Assembly: GCA_004369085.1 (NCBI GenBank)
Contig: ML210152.1
Coordinates: 265,479 to 329,478, forward strand
DNA: 64,000 bases
From: Coprinopsis marcescibilis
Taxonomy: Eukaryota; Basidiomycota; Agaricomycetes; Agaricales; Psathyrellaceae
Reading direction: 5' to 3'
This document shows positions 1 to 11,815 of the stretch, one piece after another (position 1 is the first letter of the stretch; each line of letters begins with the position of its first letter). A model generated the notes under the pieces. The model searched no databases and was not told the origin of the DNA. It saw only the letters and a program-made list of their open reading frames with translations. Both the position numbers and the translations under genes were made by a program.

Positions 1-3000
1 GAATTCGGCAGCATTTGTTTTTGCCAGTCGTCGACGAATGGTGACCAGTTCCTCTATCAGGGGAAGCGCGTCTTGATTGCGGCCACTCGACCTGAGGTCG
101 TGACACAGGTTGCTGAGGCTGAGTGCCAAGGCTGGCTGGAACTCGAGTGGGTTGACAATGGCCAATCTGCGGCGGATCGCGACGGCCTCCATACCTGGGC
201 CGATAGCGTCTGTAACCCGCCCGCTATTTGCCAAATATAGAGAATAGTAATGGAGGGCGAGAGCCAGGCCAGGTTCAACACCGGCAGGATCCTTCATTGC
301 AAGCCGACGACGAATTTCAACTGCTTCTTCAGCAAAAGGAACAGCCTCCTCGTCGCGTTTGCAGTCGTTTAGGTCGGAGGCCAGGTTGTATAGTGAGCTT
401 GACAGACCCGTCTCGTGTGCGTTTGGGTCTTTGCTGGCCAGTCGTCGACGGATAAGAACAGCTTCTTTGCCTGCCTCCAAGGCCTCATCATGTCGGCCCA
501 CTTTCGCTGTGTATAGTGCATAGTTGTGCAATGAGCTTGCCAGATCGCCTTCATGCGCTGCTGGGTTTGCGTTCGCCAGGTTCTTCCGAATAGAGATTCC
601 TTCCTGAAGTCGTTCAACCGCTTCCAGATGATGACCAGCTGCATTGAGGTCCCAGGCAAGGTTGTGAATGGTCAACGCAAGTGGACCCTCCAAATCAGAC
701 CCCCCTGCATCAACAAGCTTACGACGAAGGGATGCGGCCTGTTTTCCTACGTCGATGGCCTCTTGTTGGCGACTGCAATCGGCGAGTCGTAGTGCGTAGA
801 GGTGCAGTGCACCGGCCAGGTCCGATTCGAACCCACCCGGATTTTCACCAGCCAGCCTACGACGCACATTGACACTCTCGTTGGCAGCTGCCAGCGCCTC
901 GTCATATCGCTGGCATGAGGCGAGATCCATTGACAAGTTGTTGAGGGAGTATGCCAAAAGTGGCTCAAAACGAGCTGGGTCGGTGGCTGCTAACCCGCGA
1001 CGGATTTCGACTGCTTCTTGGCCAGGTTGGATCGAGTCGGCGAGTTTGCCAGAATTGGCGAGGAAGAGTGCGAAATCGTGAAGTGAGGAGGAAACGATTG
1101 GTTCGAACTCGACAGGGTCCGCAAGGGCCATTTTACGATGGATATCGACCGCCTCCTGCATGTACTTGACAGCCTCGGTATGGGACTTGCAAGCATTGAG
1201 CTGCGTAGAAAGGCTGTGCAGAGTCCACGCAAGGGATGCCTCGAACTTTTCTGGTTCTGCGTCTGAAAGTTTGCGGTAGAATTCCACAGCTTCCATGTAG
1301 ACCGCTCGAGCCTCTTCGTGGCGCCCAAGTTTGGCGAGAACCGTCCCGTGTGTGCGAAGCAGCTGGGCTAACAATGCCGCATGCGTATTAGGGTCGGTCG
1401 ATGCCAAAAGACGTGATGATTCGAGCCCTTCTCGCGAAACTTGGAATCCGTCGGAACTTCGAGCAAGCGACACAAAACATAAAGCCAGCAGATTTAGCGA
1501 AAGAGTTAATTGTACCTTTGTCCGGAGATTGGCATATTCCATGTCCAATTGACGGTATATGGCGACAACGTCCTCGACCATTGCCAGTGCTTCTGTCGTT
1601 CGCGTTCCGGCGTGCAAGCAGTGTGCAACTGCATAGTACGTCTTTGCCGCATTTTCCATGGTCCCATGATCCCAGGACGACGAGCCATTAAGTTCCTGTA
1701 TGATCGATTCGTCAGGACACTCGAAGCTGAATTAACTTGGCAATCTCATACCGATGCAAGCTTCCTGAGAGGTACAATTTCCGTAACAGTCCCCATGGAT
1801 GTCGTAGCCTCAAGTATCGCGCGAGGTTTCATGACAAAGAACTCTTGAAGCAATTGAATATGAAGCTGTCGAATGTTCTCTTTCGACATTGCGAGCGTGT
1901 GGTCGCCCAAGAAAAGACATGCGTACCAAAGGTGTTCAGACATGGATTCTCTCAGCAAAGGCGGGATTTTTGGGGGTGTGACTGTCGGCTCCTGAATCCA
2001 ATCTCCTTCCGAGTATCCCAAAATAGGGACGTTGGAGGGTGTCAGGCCCTTCTTGAGGACGCCCAACGCGAGCCGTGACAGCGTGGCGTTGTGCTCCTCG
2101 ACGTGCAGGCGATAGGGGGCCGGGGCCTGTTGTGTAAGAAATTCTTGGACGGAGAGATGCAGGACGCGGAGGGGCTGATTGGAGATACTTGGGGAATAGT
2201 TTTGCAGCAAGGGATGGAGTAGTGAGCAAATCCGGTGAATGTCGTCTAAGGTGATGCCGTCAGGTCCGTACAGGGCAGCCAAACCCATCGGGGTCAAGGA
2301 CTCCTTCATGGTAACCAATGCTCCCATGATAACCCGGTACTTCTCCACGAACCGAGTGTCCGTCCATTTGAGCTTCGAGAGGATTCGCAAATATAACGTT
2401 TCCAACTTTTTGCCGGCGTCGTCATCCTCCTTCCAATGGCTACTCTTCCCCTTTACGATGTCTCGAAGCTCGGCAACCGCGTCGAATGCATCTTCTAGGT
2501 GGCTGAGTACGGTTGATGCCCACAGGAACAGGCCTTCTGTCTTCTCCACAAACTGAGAGAGCAACTCTGGGGTGATTGAAGAGCCATATGATGTCCTGAA
2601 AAGTCGGGATTGAATGTACGCTTCGATATCTCGGAGGCTTGACGTTCCTGTGAGGGATCTGGCCAGCAGGTGGATATGAAGCTGATTCCCTAGAGCTTTC
2701 ATCACTCGCGCCTCTGGCCGGGTGGTGACCAATATTCGGAACGTCGCCGGGAGTCTTGGGATCCAATCGCACAGGATCTCCAAAAGGACAGGGTCGTTTT
2801 CTTCGTCAAGGCCGTCTATAACAGCCACGAAATGTCTGTTGGGCGGCAGGAGGGGTATGATTGGCAAGATAATCTCCTTGAACTGTTGAATCGGTTTTGC
2901 GGAGGCCAGACCACCGTCGTTCGCGAGTATTTCACCAATGCCACGCCTGACATGCTCGTTTATGTCGCATAACCCACGAACGAGAACGGCCATAAGGTTG

Positions 3001-3664
3001 GAAAGGGTAGATTGCTGTTCCAGTTGGCTAAAAAAGAACGCTGCGACAAACTCTCCCTTCTCTCTGGAACCTTGGCAGATTGAGTGGGCTAGGGCGGACT
3101 TTCCGCTCCCCGCTGAGTCCGCAACCACCATCACATTTGCCATTGTAGATCCATCATCTCTGGCAATCCACGATGATATCTCCTCTAAATGTTCTCGTCT
3201 TGTTCCGGCAAAGCATGTACGAGACAGATCCCATGCGCAAGCAGTAGGATCGGCCAAGCGACGCAGCGCCTCGTGTATCTGCATATCCGTGCCTTCATTT
3301 CGTGCAAGTCGCTGATCAGCTCATCTCTCAGCGATCAGTTGAGAAACCTTGTCTTACAGGAGTGATAATGAGTATGCATGTCTCCACCGACGATATTCAT
3401 CTCCACATTCTCTAATTTGAAATGGCTGGCGTTTTTGAATGCTTCCACCCCTTCTAAGCTCGTCCACACACAGTCAGCGAGAATCCCTCTGGGTGAGAAT
3501 CGCTACACTCACTGGGTGGTTTTTCACTTGAGCCTTCTGAAAGCTTGGATCGATCTTTGCTCAACGACCATTTTTGAAGTTTCTAAATAGCGAATGAGCG
3601 CATGCGGTCAGATATAAAATAAGTATTGTGAGACCAGAAGTCTTACCTGAACAACCTTTTGCAT
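1..3664 (-). CDS. NACHT-TPR NLR-like protein, 3' end beyond the window
   Basis: STAND NTPase with a C-terminal tetratricopeptide array; fungal members are implicated in non-self recognition and programmed cell death. A short spliced N-terminus (exons 3647-3664, 3513-3582, 3358-3453) contains the motif FKNASHFKLENVEMNIVGGD, typical of Agaricomycete NLRs. The third junction near 3320-3357 is uncertain because the in-frame intron would be only 38 nt. The main exon (about 3319-1752) carries Walker A (VADSAGSGKSALAH) and Walker B (FVAVIDGLDE), and ends at a 56-nt intron (1696-1751). From 1695 to the window edge the frame stays open through about 12 TPR units of roughly 43 residues with the recurring signature IRRRLA. 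No stop is reached, so the C-terminus is missing. It lies tail-out at the left edge of an NLR island and resembles the relic at 36.8-38 kb. The class is certain; ligand and effector are unknown. Confidence 0.88.
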
Positions 3665-4002
3665 CGTAGTACACCTTAACTGGGTTAACGCTGACCACTG
3701 AGCAGTAAGTACCACTGGGCGCTGAGCCTGTAACGGTGACCAACGAAAGAATGATGGACTCAATGCCGCGCCGCTCCGACTCTACTCCGAGTCATCATGA
3801 TGGTCCGGAATGGCCATGATCCTGGAAAGAAGTACATTCGTCGTAGTGACATAGTCGCATGATAGAACAAGGATGGTAGGTCAAGCAACTATAGACTTGG
3901 TCTCCAAACCATCAGGAGACTGATCATTCATACTCGGATGGTCGTGATTCTGGTTGGATTCTGGCCAAATTCTGGCGTCAGGCGTACACCAACGGCAAAA
4001 CA
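3665..4002. other. Intergenic spacer, no gene seen
   Basis: This is the upstream region of the NACHT-TPR gene and the downstream flank of the duplicated NACHT block. I see no conserved reading frame or RNA gene. Confidence 0.5.
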
Positions 4003-6408
4003 GTGGCTATTAGGCTCAGTATAGATCTACTTTTTTTTGAACATGTACTATATCTGAGTGGAATATGGCATTATTCTGGCAGCACTAGCAAATTGAAGAA
4101 ATCCTGAAGATACGCCTTTCTCAACTCGGTTTTAGGCTCACTACGCGCCCCAGCCAAGGAAAGTAATCGGGTAAGATCTGACCGTTTCACTCGAATCTGT
4201 TGAATCCTTTTGCAGAGTAATAGACAGCCTTCTTGAGGGTCTCGCTTAGAGCACTGTGATGTGGGAGGATCAAGATTAGGAACGGCAAATTGATGGAAAA
4301 CAGTTCCACAAACCCGTTTGCGGTGGAGGGAATCCTGAAGCACCTCGATGGTCTTGAGTGGGAATGAAAAGCTTTCTGCCATTCCTCCCGCTACATAGTG
4401 GTGTAAGAAGATATATCCAAGCGACTTGACGGGGTCGCAAAGTAACAAAGAGGTTGAAAGAGGCTTGGTGTTATCGTCCAAAGCATGGCGGGCATGGCCG
4501 AACCACTCCTCGATGGCGTAGTCCTTGACTTTGCGATGGTATGTACCGGCATCATCATCATCCATACTCGCAATCGTGGCGCAGATGACAGCGAGGTCAT
4601 GATGCGTAACAGCGGTAGACTGGTACAAGTCTCGTCCGCGCAAGGGAGAGAGTAAGAAGTCTTCGATGCTCCTGTGGTAGAAGTAAACGGAGGAGGATGA
4701 TAGTTGATTTGGGACGTGGAGGATGGAGTGGAGGTCGCAAAAGGCTATTTCGGTTGTCCCCTTCTCAAGGCCGAGCATTCCGTCCAGAAAAGCGCCATTA
4801 ACACCATACGTCTGGAACGTTTCTCGGCCTTGGCGAATAACAAGAACAACGTGCAGCAGCCGTTTGAGGAGCGCAATATCGACATCTGGTGGGTGCAAGA
4901 TCGAGTGGTACAGCGCATCCAGCTCTTTAAAAGGATTGTCGGCTATAGAAGTGGTCGCAGCTGCAGAAACCTTCAACACATGGTCCAGCATCGCCATAGG
5001 GGATCGCCTGGGATTGTCCACGAATTTTATAACTGTGGAGGCATATATGAATTGGGACGACGACTTGTTGACAAGAGTCTCCAAAACGTCTTCCGTTGGC
5101 CAATCAGGTGGAATGGAAGTCTTTGCTGGGTGAGTCTGTCGGATCTCTTCAAACTTGTCCGAGAAGTAATCGCGAATATCGCTCGTTCCATCGTAAACTT
5201 CGAGGCGGATTCGGTGCGCGAGCTTGTTGATGTCTTCAGAGTCGAAAGTGGTGCGAATGTCGTACTCGGGGCGACTGGCAATGATGAAACGGAATGATGC
5301 AACCTTCGCCAGGAGTAAGGCGACGTCGATGACCATTCGACGCTCGCGGGTATCTCGACATTCGTCGAGTCCATCGATCACAACCACGGTAGGGAAGTCA
5401 GCCGCTTTAGCGAACAGACGTTTCTTCCAAGACCCCCGAGTCTTCTTGAGTTTAGCGAGGGGCCCAACAAGGAGTATCTTCGCTTGAACATCCCCGCTCT
5501 TCTGGAATATCGTTGGATCGTCCTTGAGAATCTTCGCGACCAATGGCTTCAACCCAGGTACGCAAGATACGAGTTGATTGGTCAATGTCGCCACGAACCG
5601 TTGCGCATTGTCCAGACCGGGTATACGGACTGAAAAGAAGAATGACGCAGCCAACTGGTTTTCTTGTTGGAAAATTTGAGCTACGGAGCGCTGGATACAT
5701 GTCTTCCCTCCTCCTGCTGGCCCCGAGAACCACAGTAGGGGTTTTGATCCTCGATGCCTCGTCCACGTCGCGATATCCTGGACAATCTCTTTTCTCGTTC
5801 CTCTATGGCATTTTGGTGCATAGAGAGCTGATGCTGACTCGTGGGTAGCCTCTATGGCCACAAATTCAAGAAGTATTGACAAAGGACCGTTGTCTGAATA
5901 AAGTTCCGTTAGACTCTCATCGCCTAACAGCAATCTGGGTACTGTCACCTTTCCTTCCAGTCGTAACTGAGATGGTCTGTGCTGTCGCAAATGTGCTGTT
6001 GTTGATAGTGAAATTTTGCGCATTCGGAAACGCCATGTCCTGGTTGCCCTGTGGTGAAAGAAGGTAGGTATCCAAAAAGCAAGAGTGGCGATTCAAAGAC
6101 CGCCACGATGAATATTCAGGATCACACCGCTATACACCTTATAAGGTCAACTTCTGTCAACCTTCAACTCATCCCTTGCGGATCGCTGATTGCCGGGTTT
6201 CTAGATCCCGGAATGCTTTCTGAGAAGTCATGTCAGGAAAATTAACAAAGATTATGAAAAGTCACGATTGTCCTGCGCACCTCCAGAGTCCAGATGTGGT
6301 TCCTATCCGGAAGTGATGGTCATTTAATTCATGGCACATGCAGTACATGGCCTCAACCATATAGAACATGGAACTACATACCAGCAAAGGGCTCTAGTCA
6401 GAGCGAAA
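4003..6408. repeat. 2.4-kb direct duplication, copy A
   Basis: This block matches 16331-18727 in the same orientation with only scattered substitutions and small indels. It begins at the shared sequence gtggctattaggctcag and ends at cagagcgaaa, after which the two copies diverge at once. It contains one complete NACHT gene plus its flanks. The near identity of coding and non-coding parts points to a recent segmental duplication or to gene conversion. Confidence 0.93.
4071..6036 (-). CDS. NACHT-domain NLR-like protein, copy A (intact)
   Basis: STAND NTPase of about 636 aa. I place the start at 6036, not at the longest uninterrupted frame: exon 1 (6036-5949) begins MAFPNAQNFTINNSTF, a typical NLR N-terminal motif, and a 55-nt GT-AG intron (5894-5948, branch TCTAAC) joins it in phase to exon 2 (5893-4071). 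A linker with SALYAPKCHRGTRKEI precedes the NACHT domain: Walker A GPAGGGKT at about residues 87-94 and Walker B VVVIDGLDEC at about 198-208, followed by the sensor-like IIASRPEYDIR. The C-terminal third is helical winged-helix-like sequence with no TPR, WD or ankyrin repeats. Its near-identical paralogue at 16.4-18.4 kb is frameshifted, so this is the likely functional copy. Its role in allorecognition is inferred from the family only. Confidence 0.9.
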
Positions 6409-7930
6409 TGGGCGCATCCCCGAAGCCATAGCATACTCCCAGGAAGCAATCGAGATTCGTCGCAGGGAGGCTGCCACGGATCCAATCGGGAAGGAGCATT
6501 TATTGGGTATCTCCCCCCACAATTACTCCGCTTGCTATCCTCTGAGGGCCAGCTCGATCAGTCCGTTCCTGTAGGAGAGGAAACCATGTGGGTGCGCCGA
6601 TGTACAGCAAAGAACGGGGATCCAGCGAGGCTGCAGGAACTAGCCTCCACACTGCACCAGTATGCATTCAATCTCAAGCAGAATGGTCAGCCAAGCGATG
6701 CCACCAACTATAGCGCGGAGGCCGTTGCTATACTCTGCGATTTGGCCGTCAGTGATCCCGTTCCATTCGTGCCTTTGTTGGCATCTTCCCTCCAAGGATC
6801 TGCAGTCTACCTACAGGCATGCGGTAGGACTCTTGACGCAGTCAATGCTGGACAAAAAGCTGCAAACATCCACCGAAAACTGGTCCAAACAGCCCCAGAA
6901 CAATTCGCAAAAGGACTTTTTGTCGACAATTTCGGATCTGGCAATCGATCTCAGAGCATGTGGCCAACATGAAAAGGCCATTTGGGTTACCGAGGACCGT
7001 ATCGCCGTGCTACGGGGAGTTGCTGCTTTGATGGACCCCACCAAGTTCGAGCCGTTATTGGGCGAGGCACTCCATGGACATGCGGTATGCCTAGACTTGT
7101 GCGGTAGGAACACCGATGCGCTCGAGCCTGGTCAGGAAGCACTGGAAATCCGACACAGATTAGCACTGTCCAATCCGCAACTCTTCAACACCGACCTTGC
7201 GACGACGCTTCACAGCGTGGTGTGCGACTTGAATGCATGCGATCTCCAGATTGACGCATTGCCGTATCTTGGAGGATTGATCACGGTACGCCGAAAATCA
7301 GCAGAGCAAGACCCAGATAAACATGAATACCCGCTGCATGGGTTGCTTTATCATTATGCTACCCAGCTTGCGGAATTTGGGAGGTATTTCGAGGCGAAGG
7401 AGAAGTCCAAGGAAGCGGTCGAGGTTGCTCGTCGACTTGCGGACAAGGATGCATCCCTCGTGACAGAATTGGCCAACGCGCTCAGCCAGTATTCGTGCTA
7501 CCTATGGCCCCGCCCAGGTCTTGAAGCTGAGGCTATTAAGCCTGGTCTGGAATGTATCATTGTCCGTCGGAGGTTGGTTGAAGCTTATCCCAGAGGCAAC
7601 TTCACCCTTGCCAACGCCCTTTACAACGCTGCCAAGGCCTTCACTGTGTGCGATAGGTATGAAGAGGCCATCCCACTGGCACAGGAGGGAATCGAGATTT
7701 ACTGGGAGATCGTGTCAGAGGATCCAACCCAGTTCCCGGAGCAGGCTGCGGCGCAGTTGTATTGGACATACGCTGCTGCACTTGGCTGTGTGGGGAGAGA
7801 CGAAGAGGCGGTTGCTGCGCTGAAGGAGACGTTGGGGATATGTGAGTCCGGAACGGATGGGAGTGGACGATATTTGGACGATACTCATCAAGTGGCCGAT
7901 GATTTGTTGAAAGAACTGATGGTAGTGTGA
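6403..7930 (+). pseudogene. Tetratricopeptide-repeat fragment with frameshifts
   Basis: Kinesin-light-chain-type TPR repeats can be read only by changing frame. A first unit around 6407-6500 (RIPEAIAYSQEAIEIRRRE) runs into a stop. A second frame covers about 6570-6915 (QELASTLHQYAFNLKQNG). A third covers about 6920 to the TGA at 7930, with motifs such as ALEPGQEALEIRHRLA and ANALYNAAKAFTVCDRYEEA. The second shift falls near a run of five T at about 6918-6922. There is no NACHT domain and no plausible start, and the repeat begins exactly at the right edge of duplication copy A on the opposite strand to its neighbours. I read it as the broken C-terminal half of an NLR. A multi-exon TPR gene is possible, but no good splice sites explain the shifts. 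Confidence 0.75.
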
Positions 7931-10900
7931 ATTCGAGCACTTGATTTAAAATCCGTGGACGTTTTGTATTTTCTAGTTAGCTACACAATTTATCCAGCAA
8001 CATTCGCGCGAGAAAATTAGATGTGCAGTAACACTTTGCCTACGTCAAATTGGCCCACTGTCACCGTAAAAATTAGTAGTTCGCGTAACAATTAACTGAG
8101 ACACTTTCTTAGAGCTATTAGCCAATGAGACTTTCCTTGCCAGCGAGCGCCGCCGAGAAACCCCATCCGTTCAGGTTTGTACAACTGCGCTAAAGGGCTT
8201 CGAAGGTGGTAAGATTTGACTATAGTGAAAAAGACTTGAGAAGCACTTCCTCTAACTGGAAAAAGGTTGGACGAACACAACGTACATACCATCTCACCGT
8301 GAACCGTAGTGCGCTCGCACAAGGTGAGACGCAGGACCGCCGTATTGACAGATGTCGCATATCCTTCAAATAACCTTGCACCAAGAGCTCTAATGCTGGG
8401 TTACTTGCATTGTTAGTAGATTCAGGTGAGCAAAGGAACCTTGCTCAACCTTGTAATGGTTTAGGCAACCATAAGATACACCGCGTTTGTCAAGTGCACG
8501 TCGGTTCTTGGTCTTCAAATTATACCTTTCGGTTCCACCCTCCTATAAATTCGATTTTCTGCCTTTCTCTTCGTCTTTGCTTGTAATTATTGAGTTAGAG
8601 AAGAGAGTGAACGGCCTAAGGATAGTGGAAAGCGGTTAGGCGGCGGGAGCCAGTTGGGTTTCAAATCACTTACAAACAGTTGGTTTCTTTCTGCCATTTC
8701 CACATCACCCACGACAACACGCTTTTTGGTCAGCCACCACGATCAGCGTCGATAACAGGGGCATTACGTCGGTTTCTGCGTTCTCTCGATGTCTATAAAG
8801 CATGAATAAACGCCACAAGGTTGAAGGGAGGGCTGGGGCGTGGTCTGCAAGATAGTTGTGGCTGGCCGCCAGTTTAAGGGGGAAGAACGATAGTTCACGA
8901 CGATTTGTAGTCCTTGTTGAGAGGCATCTGAGTTGCTGGGTGCTGGGTTTTTTGGATTTCTTCGGTTGATGAGGGCATTGAATGCTGGTAGGGTAGACTT
9001 TCGACGTTGGCTGGGTTTTCGGGTTGCTTAGGCAAGGGTAAAGCTTGGAAATTGAAGCTTGAAGTTGGAATGCGGTTGGTTTGGGATGGCGAGGTATGTG
9101 TATTGGCTTTGGTCTTGTCTTCCTGCAACGCTAACTGTCGTTTCAGGCGGCCTTGAGTGATATTTTGGCTCGTTGAACAATGTGTTGGTCTTTCTAAAAG
9201 GCGTTGGCCCAGAATGCCACATCAGTGTCGGTGGGTTGGTTCGGTTCGAGCACTGACTGCCACATTATCAATGGCGCCGAAAGCTTTTGGGGAACTACAT
9301 TGCGAACAGTAAAGTGTTTGGTCAGTATATGCTATGAGAAAAGCCAGATTCTGGCCTTTGGACTGCGAATCAGTTGGCGGGCGGGATGACCGGACGATGG
9401 TGTGTATCTGTCCAGTAAATTTCATGCAGTACCCTCATGCTCCGCTTTAGCTATCTCGATGAGAAAAACAAACAATCACCTACGTTTGCGTTTGCATGGC
9501 TAGCCACTAGCTCAGCAAAGTCAACGTCTGGATGAATTGGAGCACTGTCGATTGCTAAGATTTGGGTTCTCTGTCAGGCAGCAGCTTGGCCTCGTTGCCT
9601 GTCTGACTATGACTATTGGCCTCGAAACAGTGGCTCAAGGGATAACGAACCCTTGAGTACCCTAAAGGGGACACTTATCTATATTGTAAACTGTGAGTCG
9701 TGCCTCATCTAAAAAGAAAAATACTCACTAATAATACTTCACAGTTGCAGCCAACTGGTATACTTGACACTAGTACTTCGTTGTGCTTGCAGTGACCATA
9801 GTGTCGTTGCCGCCTAGCGCAACGACTGTCCGGAACGGTGAAAGAGGTTCTTGCTTCTCTGCTTTGTGGAGATGCACGGTTCGACCACAGCAGGCCTCAC
9901 GTCCTCCGTTGGTGATCCATGGTCCATGGTCCAGAGTGCGAGTCGAGGCTCAAGGACAATATCCTTGGATTTCCTCTCAATGACAGGGGCACTAGTAACC
10001 TGACCACGATATAGCCATTAGAGGTTGCGCCTCGTGGTGAGGAATGTATCTTCCATGGTCGGTGAAACCGTGGTAGATCCACGACTGGACCAAGGCAGTT
10101 GCTTCCCCCATGTGTCCCAACCCTTTCATCTCTACCTGTGACGACGGATGTCAGCGCCCGAATAAAGAACTAGAATGCGAATGTCAAGCCCTTGGTTCAG
10201 ACGCCGTAGCCTCAGTACTCCGGAGTTTCCACAATGTTGGCCTCCTCGTTCTTGGTATGCCGATTGGTTGTAGTCTGTAGTCACCGGCTCGTCAAGGTAA
10301 GTCAATATTCTCCATCAACACAGCTACACACCGATGCCTAATCATTGTCAGGTTCTTCCTTATCCTTGCATTCGCCACCCCTGCAGGGATATCAGCATTG
10401 GCGATGCCAGTGCAACTCTTGTTGTGGCATGTTGTTCCGTCTACCCCGACGGTTACTACTTCAGTCTTCCGCTAAAGTCGGTCGAGTCTCAGCTATTTAT
10501 GTGGTACGCATGGTCTCGGACGAATCCTGTTGAGTCTTTGCTGTTTGCAGACCCCTTACTAATTGTTCTACCTTGACCTGCCCATTGGAACCATTGCGCT
10601 ATTCGCTCGATACCCTGGAGAGGTCCGAGGTCCAGTGTGCTCATGTACCAGATTTGGTGCAGCAACGTCCTATCCCAATTCCCTTCCCCACGACCCTATT
10701 TTCATTCCAACTCTCGAAAATTTCGTTGCCTTTCTATTACTAACAAGATCTCTTCCTCCATCCTCAGATCTGTGCCGACGGGCAAACCACATAGAGTTTG
10801 ATGGAAGATGTCATGTGCAATCGCATTCCCACAAAGCCTGCGCGGAAACCTGCAAATGGTGTCTTTACGGGACGTGCCATCGATCCAGGTAAGCTTTATC

Positions 10901-11437
10901 TGGCTTCTAGATGGGCACTGAGAGCTCATCCTCCCGATTTCTTTGCAGAATCGGAATTTGACAAGCCTCGAGGACAATGTTGGAACGATGGAAGGCCAGA
11001 ATCCCCTTGAGAGAGACGGGTGTTTCCAACCAGGGAGCCAAGCGCAGCGAATAGGAAGCGGTTCCTATCATTTGAGGTGTTCGGCTACATGAATATTCCC
11101 CTGATTTTTATTCATTCATCTCGATCACTCAATTGCTAGCCCTTTTTGACTATTTGGCGACGGAGCGGAGGGATTCGTCTGTTTTGGCCAGCTTACCTGC
11201 TTCGTCACTCATTTTTTTTCTCTCTTCTCACCCCCAACTCCACCCCCCCTTTCTCCCCACGAGCGTACAGAGCTGCCATCTAAGCCTCCGTCCTCCAGCT
11301 CGGCTCCTCGCCTTGGCCCCCACTATTTCATCTCTCTCGCCGGTACTCTACTGCTACTGGCTACCGACTACAGAACATTCGTGCTAATCCGACTGCCACA
11401 ACGTCCATCCATTCATTTCATCAAGATTCATTTCATC
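7931..11437. other. 3.5-kb gene-poor stretch inside the NLR island
   Basis: I found no recognisable protein or RNA gene. A TATA-like tataaattcg lies near 8545. On the minus strand at about 8895-9200 two overlapping frames look weakly protein-like (low-complexity, Pro/Gln/Ser-rich), with a good acceptor (gccttttag) near 9197, but no complete model could be built. Near 11205-11330 the plus strand is strongly pyrimidine-rich, as fungal promoters and 5' leaders often are, and it leads towards the small gene at 11493. Confidence 0.45.
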
Positions 11438-11477
11438 NNNNNNNNNNNNNNNNNNNNNNNNNNNNNNNNNNNNNNNN
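11438..11477. other. Assembly gap (40 N)
   Basis: Forty consecutive N bases. The gap sits in the putative 5' region of the small gene starting at 11493 and may hide additional N-terminal codons. Confidence 0.99.
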
Positions 11478-11492
11478 CGGTTTGAGGGTACC

Positions 11493-11815
11493 ATGGCGTA
11501 CAACGTTGTGTACCGGTACGAGGTTGGTTCTTTTGCGAGTCGTGGACATTTGGACAGGTGTGGCTGATCTTCGACATTGTTCTTGCAGCACGATAACTTG
11601 GACGACACTGAAGAAGACCAAGAAGGCGAGAATGAATTTTCCGACCCGGAGGTTGTCGAATCGCTTGCGGAGGTCAGAAAAACGTCTTTGAGGATTGGAA
11701 AGGTATAGCATCCTCCATTGACTGTATGCTCGACTTTGCTAATGTCTTCGTTCTTGACCAGTTCTTCTGGCCTGCTGTACAAGGCCTTCGCCGCTCGGTG
11801 CTTGGGTCGAGGTGA
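11493..11815 (+). CDS. Small three-exon hypothetical protein (about 65 aa or longer)
   Basis: I do not recognise this protein. Three exons (11493-11522, 11589-11702, 11762-11815) join in phase 0 across two GT-AG introns of 66 and 59 nt, with acceptors cttgcag and cttgaccag. The product begins MAYNVVYRYE, continues through an acidic stretch rich in Asp and Glu, and ends in a basic hydrophobic tail (FFWPAVQGLRRSVLGSR). The frame is open upstream of the ATG to the N gap, so the true start may lie in or before the gap. No signal peptide or membrane segment is obvious. The main support is that two introns keep frame and the last exon ends at a stop shortly afterwards. Confidence 0.5.

Noticed and set aside
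800..850. tRNA-like string gattcgaaccca in the TPR region
   Set aside because: No acceptor stem or anticodon arm surrounds it, and it lies within a continuous TPR coding frame.
3320..3357. 38-nt third intron in the left-edge NACHT-TPR gene
   Set aside because: It keeps frame but is shorter than any other intron here; the 46-nt alternative breaks the frame, so the junction is left open.
4704..5297. 197-codon plus-strand frame inside NACHT copy A, also present at 17033-17626 in copy B
   Set aside because: It is antisense to a clear NACHT coding region, and its apparent conservation follows from the near identity of the duplicated DNA.
8895..9222. Possible minus-strand exon with a good acceptor near 9197
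   Set aside because: Two overlapping frames look equally protein-like because of low complexity, and no start, donor or family match could be found.
10234..10480. Hydrophobic, secretion-signal-like frame (FFLILAFATPAGISALAM) after a possible intron
   Set aside because: The upstream ATG and the hydrophobic frame cannot be joined in phase with the visible donor and acceptor.
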